Shown: positions 8,221 to 14,352 of the stretch, in pieces
Numbering within the stretch: position 1 is the stretch's first letter
Layout of the letters: every line of letters begins with the position of its first letter
From: JBBRLG01 sp038231495
GTDB taxonomy: Bacteria; Planctomycetota; Planctomycetia; Gemmatales; Gemmataceae
Reading direction: 5' to 3'
NCBI GenBank assembly: GCA_038231495.1
Contig: JBBRLG010000060.1
Location: forward strand, 1-19,833
DNA length: 19,833 bases
The notes under the pieces: generated by a model
What the model was told of the DNA's origin: nothing
What the model saw: the letters and a program-made list of their open reading frames with translations, nothing else
The model's database searches: none
Position numbers and translations under genes: made by a program

Positions 8221-8338
8221 GGTAACCGTTCACTCCCCCCTTACGAAGGGGGGGTAGGGGGGTGGAGTGAGCGCCATGACCGACTGCTTTCGTTCTTAAC
8301 CCCCCTGCCCCCCTTCGTAAGGGGGGGTGAACGGTTAC
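8221..8338. repeat. 118-bp MITE-like element with ~42-bp terminal inverted repeats
   Basis: The left arm (8222-8263) reads GTAACCGTTCAC, then a C tract, TTACGAA, and two G tracts. The right arm (8300-8338) is its reverse complement with only a few mismatches and one indel. Each arm also contains its own small palindrome, a C6-TTACGAA-G6 hairpin. About 36 bases separate the arms, and nothing in the element is coding. GTAAAG occurs directly before the left end (8216-8221) and 2 bases after the right end (8341-8346), which may be a degraded target-site duplication. It sits between argJ and the dnaJ-like gene and could form a cruciform or act as a terminator in either direction. Confidence 0.8.
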
Positions 8339-8378
8339 TCGTAAAGATGCTTCCGAACGTGACTGTGGGACCAACGAC

Positions 8379-9296
8379 ATGCCTCGCGACCCGTACGAAG
8401 TGCTCGGCGTCCAGAAGAACGCCTCGGAGGCCGAGATCAAGAAGGCTTACCGCAAGCTGGCGCGGCAATTCCATCCGGACCGCAACCCCGGCGACAAGAA
8501 GGCCGAGACGCAGTTCAAGGAAGTGCAGGAAGCCTACGACATCCTCGGCGACGCCGCCAAGAAGGGGCAGTACGATCAATTCGGTTTCGCCGCGCCCTTC
8601 GGCGGCGGCGGCGCCAGTCCGGGCGGGGGCGGCTTTCGCTTCGGCGGCGGGCAGGAAATGAACGTCGATCCCGACCAACTCAACGAAATCCTCCGGCAGA
8701 TGGGCGGCGGCGGCGGTTTCGGCGGCACGGGCGGCGGCTTCGAGAATATCTTCGGCCAGCAACGCGGGCGCAGCCGGACGCGCCGGCAGCGACCGCCGGA
8801 AGAGGTCGAGAGCGAGGTCACGATCCCTTTCCTGACGGCGGCGCTGGGCGGCACCGTGTCGCTGTCAATCGACGGTCAGCAGGTCGAAGTGCGCGTGCCG
8901 GCGGGCTTCGAGGACGGCAAGAAACTTCGTCTCACCGGCCAGGGTCCGGGCGGCGGCAATTTGCTGTTGAAGTTACACGTTGACGGTCATCCCTATTTTC
9001 GTCGCGAGGGCAATAACGTGATCCTCGACGTGCCGATCACGGTCGCGGAGGCAGTCCTCGGCACCAAAGTAGACGCAGTGACGCTGGACGAGACCCGCCT
9101 GACGGTGAAGGTTCCGCCGGGAACGTCGAGCGGAGCGCGATTGCGGCTGCGCGGCAAAGGCATCAAGGGCGGCGACCAGTTCATCGAGATCAAGGTGCAG
9201 GCCGCGGCGCCTGCCGACGAGCACAGCCGTACACTCATGGAGGAGTTCGCGCGTCTGAATCCGAAGGACCCGCGTGCGGATTTGCCGTGGGCGTGA
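8379..9296 (+). CDS. DnaJ-family co-chaperone, CbpA-type (no zinc finger)
   Basis: The 305-residue protein opens with a J domain (residues 4-68) carrying the HPD motif at 32-34, which stimulates the ATPase of DnaK. A Gly/Phe-rich linker follows (about 72-130) with many GGG and GGF runs. Then comes the C-terminal substrate-binding and dimerisation domain (about 146-290; VEVRVPAGFEDGKKLRLTGQ and VKVPPGTSSGARLRLRGKG). There are no CxxCxGxG repeats, so it is the CbpA/type II form rather than canonical DnaJ. The ATG at 8379 gives a J domain of normal start. No dnaK or grpE is nearby. The rnpA start lies 19 bases after the stop codon, so co-transcription with rnpA-yidD is likely. Confidence 0.93.
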   Translation: MPRDPYEVLGVQKNASEAEIKKAYRKLARQFHPDRNPGDKKAETQFKEVQEAYDILGDAAKKGQYDQFGFAAPFGGGGASPGGGGFRFGGGQEMNVDPDQLNEILRQMGGGGGFGGTGGGFENIFGQQRGRSRTRRQRPPEEVESEVTIPFLTAALGGTVSLSIDGQQVEVRVPAGFEDGKKLRLTGQGPGGGNLLLKLHVDGHPYFRREGNNVILDVPITVAEAVLGTKVDAVTLDETRLTVKVPPGTSSGARLRLRGKGIKGGDQFIEIKVQAAAPADEHSRTLMEEFARLNPKDPRADLPWA

Positions 9297-9315
9297 GGCA
9301 ATCGGAGAACCCACC

Positions 9316-9699
9316 ATGACCACGACGCCCGCCCGCCCGTTCGCCTTCCGCCCGCACGAGCACCTGCGCCGGCCGGCGGATTTTCAGCTCGTCTACGAGC
9401 GCCGACGGTCGGCCAGCGACGCGCTCCTGATCGTCTACGTCCGCGAGAACGGCTTGCCCCACCTGCGCCTGGGCTTGTCGGTGTCGAAGAAGAACGGCGG
9501 GGCGGTCGAGCGCAACCGCATACGGCGGCTGTACCGCGAGGCGTTCCGGTTGACCCGCCACGAGATGCCGGTCGGGTTTGACCTCGTGCTCATACCGCGC
9601 AAGCCCGCGGAGCCGAAGCTGGAAGACTTGAAACGCAGCCTGCCGCGGCTGGTGAAGCAGGTGGCCCGGCGGTTGGAAAAGGAGGGCGGCCCGCGATGA
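9316..9699 (+). CDS. rnpA: Ribonuclease P protein component
   Basis: RnpA is the protein subunit of RNase P, which with the RNA subunit trims the 5' leader of pre-tRNAs. The 127-residue product has the expected N-terminal FRPHEHLRRPADFQLVYERR segment. It also has the diagnostic basic helix ERNRIRRLYREAFR, which falls in the conserved RNR motif that contacts the catalytic RNA. The ATG at 9316 is chosen because GGAG (9304-9307) lies 8 bases upstream and the conserved domain begins soon after. An earlier in-frame ATG at 9274 would overlap the dnaJ-like gene. The stop overlaps the yidD start as ATGA, indicating translational coupling. In most bacteria rpmH precedes rnpA, but here a dnaJ-like gene takes that place. 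Confidence 0.95.
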   Translation: MTTTPARPFAFRPHEHLRRPADFQLVYERRRSASDALLIVYVRENGLPHLRLGLSVSKKNGGAVERNRIRRLYREAFRLTRHEMPVGFDLVLIPRKPAEPKLEDLKRSLPRLVKQVARRLEKEGGPR

Positions 9700-9917
9700 T
9701 CGCCCGGCTGTTGGCCGCCTTCCTGATCGCGGGCGTGCGCTGCTACCAGGTTTGTCTGCGACCGTTGCTGCCGGCGGTGTGCCGGTTTCATCCGAGTTGC
9801 AGCGAGTATTTCATCCTGGCCGTGCAAAAGTATGGCCCGGTCAAGGGCAGCTACAAGGGCGCGTACCGCATCTGTCGGTGCAACCCGTTTAACCGCGGTG
9901 GTTTTGACCCGCCGTAG
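9696..9917 (+). CDS. yidD: YidD, membrane protein insertion efficiency factor
   Basis: YidD is a small, membrane-associated protein that aids the YidC/Sec insertion route. The 73-residue product shows the family hallmarks: an N-terminal hydrophobic/amphipathic helix, then CRFHPSCSEYFILAVQKYGP and the conserved C-terminal YRICRCNPFNRGGFDPP. Its ATG overlaps the rnpA stop codon by 4 bases (ATGA). The usual downstream gene yidC is missing; instead a strong hairpin and a converging minus-strand gene follow. Confidence 0.96.
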   Translation: MIARLLAAFLIAGVRCYQVCLRPLLPAVCRFHPSCSEYFILAVQKYGPVKGSYKGAYRICRCNPFNRGGFDPP

Positions 9918-9920
9918 TGT

Positions 9921-9967
9921 TTGCCGCTTGCGGCTTAGCAAATGCTCTGCAAAGCCGCAAGCGGCAA
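9921..9967. terminator. Strong 16-bp hairpin between converging genes
   Basis: TTGCCGCTTGCGGCTT (9921-9936) is perfectly complementary to AAGCCGCAAGCGGCAA (9952-9967), with a 15-base loop. It begins 3 bases after the yidD stop and ends 7 bases before the end of the minus-strand gene at 9975. It can therefore terminate transcription from both sides. No long T tract follows on either strand. The CCGCTTGCGG core may also be a dispersed repeat. Confidence 0.72.
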
Positions 9968-9974
9968 TACCCGG

Positions 9975-11102
9975 TTATTCGTGTCCCACCGCACCGGCTT
10001 TCGCCTCGTCCGCCATGAAGCCTCTGAGCTTCCAGTCGTACATTTGCCAACTGCCGAGCAGCACGGCGATCATCAACAGGAAGATCACGAATTTCCCGAC
10101 CTTGCCGAACAGGTTGAACAACGTCAGGACAATCTGCAGCCACAAGAACAAGCCCACGAGGCCACCGGTGTAGGCGACGGCCACCGCGAACATCGGGCCG
10201 TAGGGGGCGTCGATCCGGGCCAGCCACCAGCAGGAGATGTCCGCCATTTGAAACAGCAAGGGTGCCGGCGCGATAATGAAGCGCAGGAACCCGGCCCGGC
10301 TGGTCATGGCAAAGAGGAAGCCGGTGAGCAAGTACAGCATTGAGAAGCCGAGCATATGGACGTGCGTGCTTTGCGCTAGTTTGTGGATCGAAATCGCGCC
10401 CACGCCCGTCTTTGTCTGCGCGTACGCTTTGAGCTTCCAGTAGTCGTCGAGCGGCACGTCGCCGGCGGCGGTGCGGTTCGTGGCCGTGTGGCATTTCACG
10501 CAACGCCCGGCGACCAGCGTCCTGATCTTCACAGCTACCGCGCCCTTGTCGGACCGCTCCAAATACTTTTCTGTGACGGGGTGTTCGCGCAAATCAACTG
10601 GCAGTGGGTAGTGGTCGTCCTCATAGGCCTTCTTGTCCAGGCCGTCGTGAATCCAGCGAGCCAACGCATTCGCCTCGCCCTCCCGCTGCTTGCGCAGCAC
10701 CGGTTTTGCCGCTTCGATGCGCCGGGCTTGCTCCACGGCGTCGAGGGCGTCGAAATCGACCTTCTCCGTTTCCGCAAGCTGGCGGGCAACCGCTTCCGGG
10801 GCCGCGTCCCAACCTCCCGATTTGTAGGTGAACGCCGGCCGCATCGTGCCGCCGGCACCAAACGGCAACGATTCGTCGGCGTGGACCAATGCTTCGATCC
10901 GACTCACGCCGTCCTCGCCGTGAAACTTTTTGATCAACCGCTCCGGACTCGGGAGGGGGGTGCCGTTCGACGAATCCTGGACGTGAACTTGCACCAGCGC
11001 GGAGAAGTAGCCGAAACCGACCGAGATGAGAAAGACCGCGATCACCAACCGGGCGACGAACGGCAGGTCGCGCAAATGCCACGAGACAGCAGGGTTGCTC
11101 AT
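9975..11102 (-). CDS. Membrane protein with single cytochrome c-type CxxCH haem motif
   Basis: The 375-residue protein has an N-terminal membrane segment (about 15-36), a long hydrophilic domain (about 40-235), and four more membrane segments (about 249-267, 272-291, 303-327 and 334-352). The soluble domain carries one covalent haem c attachment motif, CVKCH, at 201-205, so it should face the periplasm. His-rich HKLAQSTHVH (240-249) at the membrane edge could supply further haem or metal ligands. This looks like an electron-transfer or redox-sensing membrane protein; no named family is recognised with certainty. The ATG at 11102 has a GGAG about 9 bases upstream on the minus strand. The DHH phosphoesterase gene ends 30 bases upstream, so the two may form an operon. 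Confidence 0.85.
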   Translation of the reverse strand: MSNPAVSWHLRDLPFVARLVIAVFLISVGFGYFSALVQVHVQDSSNGTPLPSPERLIKKFHGEDGVSRIEALVHADESLPFGAGGTMRPAFTYKSGGWDAAPEAVARQLAETEKVDFDALDAVEQARRIEAAKPVLRKQREGEANALARWIHDGLDKKAYEDDHYPLPVDLREHPVTEKYLERSDKGAVAVKIRTLVAGRCVKCHTATNRTAAGDVPLDDYWKLKAYAQTKTGVGAISIHKLAQSTHVHMLGFSMLYLLTGFLFAMTSRAGFLRFIIAPAPLLFQMADISCWWLARIDAPYGPMFAVAVAYTGGLVGLFLWLQIVLTLFNLFGKVGKFVIFLLMIAVLLGSWQMYDWKLRGFMADEAKAGAVGHE

Positions 11103-11132
11103 GGGAGGGACTCCAGCGGGTGGGATGCTGCC

Positions 11133-12116
11133 TTACAGGGCGGCGAGCGCCGCGGCCACAGAGGCCAAAACACGCGTGCGGGCGTCGGCGAGGGAGGTTT
11201 CGAGGATCGCGCCGGAGGCCAGCCGGTGGCCGCCGCCGCCGAACGGTTCGGCCACCTTGGCCACGTCCACGCGGGCCTGCGAGCGGAAACTGACCTTCAC
11301 GCCGCCTTGCGGTTGTTCCATGAACAACAACCCGACTTCGACGCCGGCGACGCTGCGCGTGTAGTTGATGAGGTCTTCGCTGTCCGCCGGCACCGCGCCG
11401 GTCGTCGCGTAGTCGGTGCGGTGAATTTCGGTGTAGGCCACCTTGCCGTCGAGCGCCGTTTGCAGCCGGTCGAGTGCCAGTCCAATGAGCTTCAGCTTGC
11501 CTAGCGTGTTGTGCTCGAACAGGGCGTCGTAGGCGGCGGTCGGTTTCGCCCCGGACCGGGTGAGCATCGAGGCGAGCGCGAAGGTGGCGGGCGTGGTGCT
11601 ACTGTGCCGAAACCAGCCGGTGTCCATCGCCAGGGCAATGAAAAGGCAATGGGCCGCGTTTTCGGTCAACGGGCCGCCGAGGGCCGCGACCGCCTCGAAC
11701 ACGAGCCGGCCGGTGGCCTCCGCAGTGGCGTCCACGAACCGCCGCGCGCCGAGGTCGTCTTGCGTCAGGTGGTGGTCAATAACCACTTTAGGCACGTCCA
11801 AAGTCCGCAAAAACGTGCCGAAGTCGCCAAGCTGGTTCCAGGTGCCGGTGTCCAACACGATGGCGGCGTCGGCATCGCGGTAGGCGTCGCCGGGCGGCAC
11901 GAACCGCTGCACACGGCGGCGGGGGTCGAGGAAGTCGTAGCGCGGCGGCAAAACGCTGGCGACGGTCAGGTACACGGTTTTGCCAAGGCCTTCGAGGGTG
12001 TCGGCGAGGGCGAGCATGGAGCCGAGGCCGTCGCCGTCGGGGCGGACGTGGGTGGTGAGCACGAACCGTTGCCGGCTGCGCACGAAATCGACGAACGGGG
12101 TCCAATCCAATGGCAT
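11133..12116 (-). CDS. DHH-family phosphoesterase (NrnA-like nanoRNase/pAp phosphatase)
   Basis: Members of this family use two Mn ions to degrade 2-5 nt RNA fragments and/or to dephosphorylate pAp; some hydrolyse cyclic dinucleotide products. The 327-residue protein has all expected metal motifs: THVRPDGDGLGS (22-33, ligands His23, Asp27 and Asp29), VLDTGTW with Asp89, DHH at 114-116, and AMDTGWF with Asp165. The C-terminal DHHA1 substrate-binding domain ends in GGGGHRLASG (293-302). The length matches NrnA proteins (about 310-340). It is transcribed divergently from the cupin gene and is followed by the CxxCH membrane protein gene. NrnA activity is inferred from family resemblance; exact substrate preference cannot be told from sequence. 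Confidence 0.92.
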   Translation of the reverse strand: MPLDWTPFVDFVRSRQRFVLTTHVRPDGDGLGSMLALADTLEGLGKTVYLTVASVLPPRYDFLDPRRRVQRFVPPGDAYRDADAAIVLDTGTWNQLGDFGTFLRTLDVPKVVIDHHLTQDDLGARRFVDATAEATGRLVFEAVAALGGPLTENAAHCLFIALAMDTGWFRHSSTTPATFALASMLTRSGAKPTAAYDALFEHNTLGKLKLIGLALDRLQTALDGKVAYTEIHRTDYATTGAVPADSEDLINYTRSVAGVEVGLLFMEQPQGGVKVSFRSQARVDVAKVAEPFGGGGHRLASGAILETSLADARTRVLASVAAALAAL

Positions 12117-12129
12117 GAGCAGTTTTCCC

Positions 12130-12157
12130 TTGCGGCTGGCAGTCCTTTCAGTATAGA
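12130..12157 (+). promoter_or_regulatory. Weak sigma-70-like promoter for the cupin gene
   Basis: TTGCGG (12130-12135) and TATAGA (12152-12157) are separated by 16 bases in the divergent gap between the DHH gene and the cupin gene. The match to consensus is partial, and planctomycete promoters are poorly defined, so this is only a suggestion. Confidence 0.22.
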
Positions 12158-12236
12158 CGCTGTTAGACCTGAGGGGAAGGCGGCCGGCGTACTGCTTGGG
12201 AAGCTACCTGGAATGGGCGGTTTTTGGAGAACACAA

Positions 12237-12599
12237 ATGCCGACACTGATCGCGCAACCGACCCGCATCGAGGCGGCCGGCAACAAGCCGAAGCTGATTG
12301 ACGAATACATCGGTCGCGTGACTTCCGGCCACGGCGCTGCCAGCATCGCCCACATGCGCAGTCCCGGCGGCTGGGTCGAACCCGGACAGACGCCGGATTT
12401 TCAAGAATTTACCGTCGTCCTGAAAGGGATGCTGCGGGTTAGGCACCGGGCCGGCGTGCTGGACGTCCGTGCGGGCCAGGCGGTCGTCACCCTTCCGGGA
12501 GAGTGGGTGCAATACAGCACGCCGGAACCCGAAGGCGCCGAGTATTTCGCCGTCTGTCTGCCCGCCTTTACCCCTGACACCGTACACCGGGATGCGTGA
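12237..12599 (+). CDS. Small cupin-domain protein
   Basis: The 120-residue protein is a single-domain cupin. The core beta-barrel is suggested by GGWVEPGQTPDFQEFTVVLKGMLRVRH (about 44-70, cupin motif 1 region) and VLDVRAGQAVVTLPGEWVQYSTPEPEGAEYFAVCLPAF (about 74-111, motif 2 region). The metal-binding His/Glu set is incomplete: motif 1 has Glu48 and Glu57 but lacks the usual HxH pair. Metal binding is therefore uncertain, and the protein could be a ligand-binding or isomerase-like cupin. The ATG at 12237 follows GGAGA (12226-12230) at a good distance. The open frame extends far upstream, antisense to the DHH gene, but that part is not coding. Confidence 0.88.
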   Translation: MPTLIAQPTRIEAAGNKPKLIDEYIGRVTSGHGAASIAHMRSPGGWVEPGQTPDFQEFTVVLKGMLRVRHRAGVLDVRAGQAVVTLPGEWVQYSTPEPEGAEYFAVCLPAFTPDTVHRDA

Positions 12600-12627
12600 C
12601 GGCACGCCCCGGCCCGCGCACGCCGCG

Positions 12628-12996
12628 TCATTCCCCTTCGGCTTCCAGGTGGAATTGGTGCAGCATGCGGTGGACGACGGGCGTGAAGAGGATGCCGGCG
12701 GCCAGGATCACTGCCAGGCCGCTGTAGAGGGCGTACAGGCCGGCGAACAGCTTACCGCCGTCCGTCTTCGGCGGGTCCAGCGGCCCCATGCCCGACAGGA
12801 TCATGGATGCGTTGGCGAACGCGTCGATCCACGCCAGCCCTTCGAGCAAGTGATAGCCGATCATGCCCCCCAGCAGCGACACGGCGACGAGCACCGACGC
12901 GGCGGCGAAGCTCCAGGCCACGCGCCGGGCGAAGGCCCGGCGGCTCAGCAGGGGCTGGTGTTTGGTTTCCAGTTTCAACACGTGGCGCTTGGACAA
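12628..12996 (-). CDS. Small two-transmembrane pore-like (ion channel-related) membrane protein
   Basis: The 122-residue protein has a basic N-terminus, membrane segment 1 (about 27-51), a re-entrant-looking segment WIDAFANASMILSGMGPLDP (56-75), and membrane segment 2 (about 82-106). This is the layout of a two-TM pore domain (Ion_trans_2), but the usual TVGYGD filter is replaced by LSGMGP. It may be a degenerate or non-potassium channel, or a family that only shares the fold. The start is the TTG at 12996, because AGGA (13004-13007) lies a good distance upstream on the minus strand. No ATG is available before the middle of the first membrane segment, and the open frame beyond it reads as low-complexity antisense. 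Confidence 0.72.
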   Translation of the reverse strand: MSKRHVLKLETKHQPLLSRRAFARRVAWSFAAASVLVAVSLLGGMIGYHLLEGLAWIDAFANASMILSGMGPLDPPKTDGGKLFAGLYALYSGLAVILAAGILFTPVVHRMLHQFHLEAEGE

Positions 12997-13323
12997 GGCT
13001 GTTCCTTTCCGGCACCGCAACCGTCGCGGCAGTTTTGGCACTGATTCGCAAAGGAAAACACCGTTTGCAAACGGTGAAAGCCTGTCGTTCGGCGTCGGCG
13101 AAGGCCCATCGCTGCCGTGCAAGTTACGGTCAGAAATCGTCAATACGAGACTGCACGGACGGGATTTTTCGCCGGTTTTGCATTCTGTCGCGCTTGCCCG
13201 AAATAGGATAGGATGGGTGAAAGGAGCCGGCCATGATCGATCGGTTGCTGTCACCTTTTCTTCCACCGGTATCATCACGCAGACAGGCGAAATGGCGACC
13301 CGCTGAGTCAGGAGAATCAAGCC
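12997..13323. other. Divergent intergenic region with an 18-bp perfect palindrome
   Basis: This 327-base gap lies between the minus-strand pore-like gene and the plus-strand DUF433 gene. It contains the palindrome at 13059-13076, listed separately. A 53-codon ORF from ATG 13233 has a good AAGGAG but overlaps the DUF433 gene out of frame and has no recognisable features. Nothing else was identified. Confidence 0.45.
13059..13076. promoter_or_regulatory. 18-bp perfect palindrome (operator-like or REP)
   Basis: CACCGTTTGCAAACGGTG is fully self-complementary with no loop. It lies 62 bases upstream of the pore-like gene start and about 250 bases upstream of the DUF433 gene. Symmetry and size fit a dimeric repressor site, but a dispersed palindrome is equally possible. 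Confidence 0.4.
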
Positions 13324-13632
13324 ATGTCCGAGGCAGTCCCCTACAAGTACCTGCAACCCAAGCGCGGCTCGCACTACCAGCAGCTTGCGGTTAACGGCCG
13401 CATCCGCGCCGAAATCCTTTATCGAGAGACGCTGGGAGCTGAACCGTTAAGCCCCGAGCAGGTTGCGAAGGAATTCAACCTGCCCCTCGAAGCCGTCCTT
13501 GAGGCCATCCACTACTGCGAACACAACGGGGAACTGCTGGACGCCGAGAGGCGGCGCGAGCAGGCAACCATCGAGTCCCGCGGTTTCGACTACTGGCCGC
13601 ACGCCCCGCAGAACCCTGAGTCGGCTCGATGA
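13324..13632 (+). CDS. DUF433-type antitoxin-like protein
   Basis: The 102-residue protein carries the DUF433 helix-turn-helix core: VNGRIRAEILYRETLGAEPLSPEQVAKEF followed by LPLEAVLEAIHYCEHN (about 24-68). DUF433 proteins are common in cyanobacteria and planctomycetes as the presumed antitoxin partner of DUF5615 PIN-like toxins. The C-terminal tail (residues 70-102) ends in YWPHAPQNPE, as often seen in planctomycete copies. The ATG at 13324 follows GGAG (13311-13314). The downstream start at 13629 overlaps its stop codon, matching the usual coupled antitoxin-toxin order, but the toxin there is broken. It may now be an orphan. Confidence 0.85.
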   Translation: MSEAVPYKYLQPKRGSHYQQLAVNGRIRAEILYRETLGAEPLSPEQVAKEFNLPLEAVLEAIHYCEHNGELLDAERRREQATIESRGFDYWPHAPQNPESAR

Positions 13633-13847
13633 ATCTTTACCTGGACGACAACAGCGCCAAAACCAGCCTTGTGAATGCGCTCCGGCGGGCCGGACACCTT
13701 GTAAGAGCGTTCGGAATGGAACACGCGAGCCTGGAGCGCAAGGGAAGGCAACGGCTTCCTTGTCAGGCGCGGCCTTGCCAGATGCGCGGATCGCGGCTGG
13801 TGTGGAACACCGCCAGGACGCGGACGCACGTCGCCTCTTCCAGGTAA
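13629..13847 (+). pseudogene. Truncated DUF5615 PIN-like toxin remnant
   Basis: The first 25 residues, MNLYLDDNSAKTSLVNALRR then AGHLV, match the start of DUF5615 PIN-like proteins, including the acidic LDDN motif of the active site. After about position 13703 the similarity stops. The frame runs on to a stop at 13847 through sequence that is partly antisense to the ParE-type toxin gene and looks random. Full-length family members are about 110-130 residues with further acidic residues, so this copy should be inactive. The overlap with the DUF433 stop codon (ATGA at 13629-13632) keeps the ancestral operon layout. Confidence 0.7.
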
Positions 13848-14059
13848 AAAACACAGTACAGGAAGCGCGTGACCACCGCCTTGCGAACGTCGCCGAACAC
13901 GGCCGCGTGCATGCGGGGCATGACCGCGATCCGGTCGAGCACCAGTTGCACCCGGACGGCGAGCGCCTCGCCCAAGCCCGCACGCTGGCCCTCGTACCAA
14001 TCGTAAGCATCGTCGAACTCCGCGCGGGCTTCGGGACGGAGGATGACCGCCAGACTCAC
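13763..14059 (-). CDS. ParE/RelE-superfamily toxin
   Basis: The 98-residue protein has the typical ParE/RelE look: SLAVILRPEARAEFDDAYDW (2-21), then a helix pair, then FGDVRKAVVTRFLYCVFYLEE (55-75) and VRVLAVFHTSRDPRIWQ (79-95). The last two segments form the conserved beta-sheet and the C-terminal Arg/His segment. Family members poison DNA gyrase or cleave mRNA at the ribosome; which applies here cannot be told. The start is taken as GTG at 14059, 2 bases after the antitoxin stop, since no ATG is available. The open frame continues far upstream, but that part is antisense to other genes. It is the second gene of a two-gene antitoxin-toxin operon. Confidence 0.85.
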   Translation of the reverse strand: MSLAVILRPEARAEFDDAYDWYEGQRAGLGEALAVRVQLVLDRIAVMPRMHAAVFGDVRKAVVTRFLYCVFYLEEATCVRVLAVFHTSRDPRIWQGRA

Positions 14060-14061
14060 CG

Positions 14062-14286
14062 CTACCACCGCGCCCGCGCCTCGGCCCGGACGACCTCCCA
14101 TGACACGCCTTCGGCCGGGTTGGCGTCCGCGGCGGCAACGCGCCGTTCCAATTCCGCCCGCTGAGCCGGGGTCAACGGCTGACGCTCCAGGTCCGCCGCA
14201 ACGCTGTCCCACAGCTGCTCGGCAAGTTCCAGTCGTTCTTCGGTGCTCAAGTGGTCGATGCCCAATTCTTGCAAGCTCGTAGCCAT
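14062..14286 (-). CDS. Addiction module antitoxin (TIGR02574-type)
   Basis: The 74-residue, mostly helical protein matches the small addiction-module component family that neutralises ParE/RelE-type toxins. The segment LSTEERLELAEQLWDSVAAD (13-32) is the family signature. PLTPAQRAELERRVAAADAN (37-56) and the PAEGVSWEVVRAEARARW tail (57-74) complete it; the tail is the toxin-wrapping region. The ATG at 14286 has an excellent AGGAGGG about 8 bases upstream on the minus strand, and is preferred to an in-frame ATG 42 bases earlier. The toxin gene starts 2 bases after its stop codon. Confidence 0.9.
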   Translation of the reverse strand: MATSLQELGIDHLSTEERLELAEQLWDSVAADLERQPLTPAQRAELERRVAAADANPAEGVSWEVVRAEARARW

Positions 14287-14352
14287 GCGGCAGCCCTCCT
14301 GGGAAGTACGCCCGGTATACAATAGCACGCCCCACGATCCTTTCGCCAGCCG

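Noticed and set aside
6562..8338. argJ as cargo of a composite transposon bounded by the two repeat elements
   Set aside because: No transposase gene is present, argJ has the composition of the surrounding genome, and each short segment already has its own inverted ends.
10383..11504. 373-codon plus-strand frame across two minus-strand genes
   Set aside because: It spans the end of the DHH gene and most of the CxxCH membrane protein gene in antisense and has no recognisable domain.
13233..13393. 53-codon ORF with a good AAGGAG site ahead of the DUF433 gene
   Set aside because: It overlaps the DUF433 gene out of frame, has no recognisable features, and low-complexity composition; not enough support.
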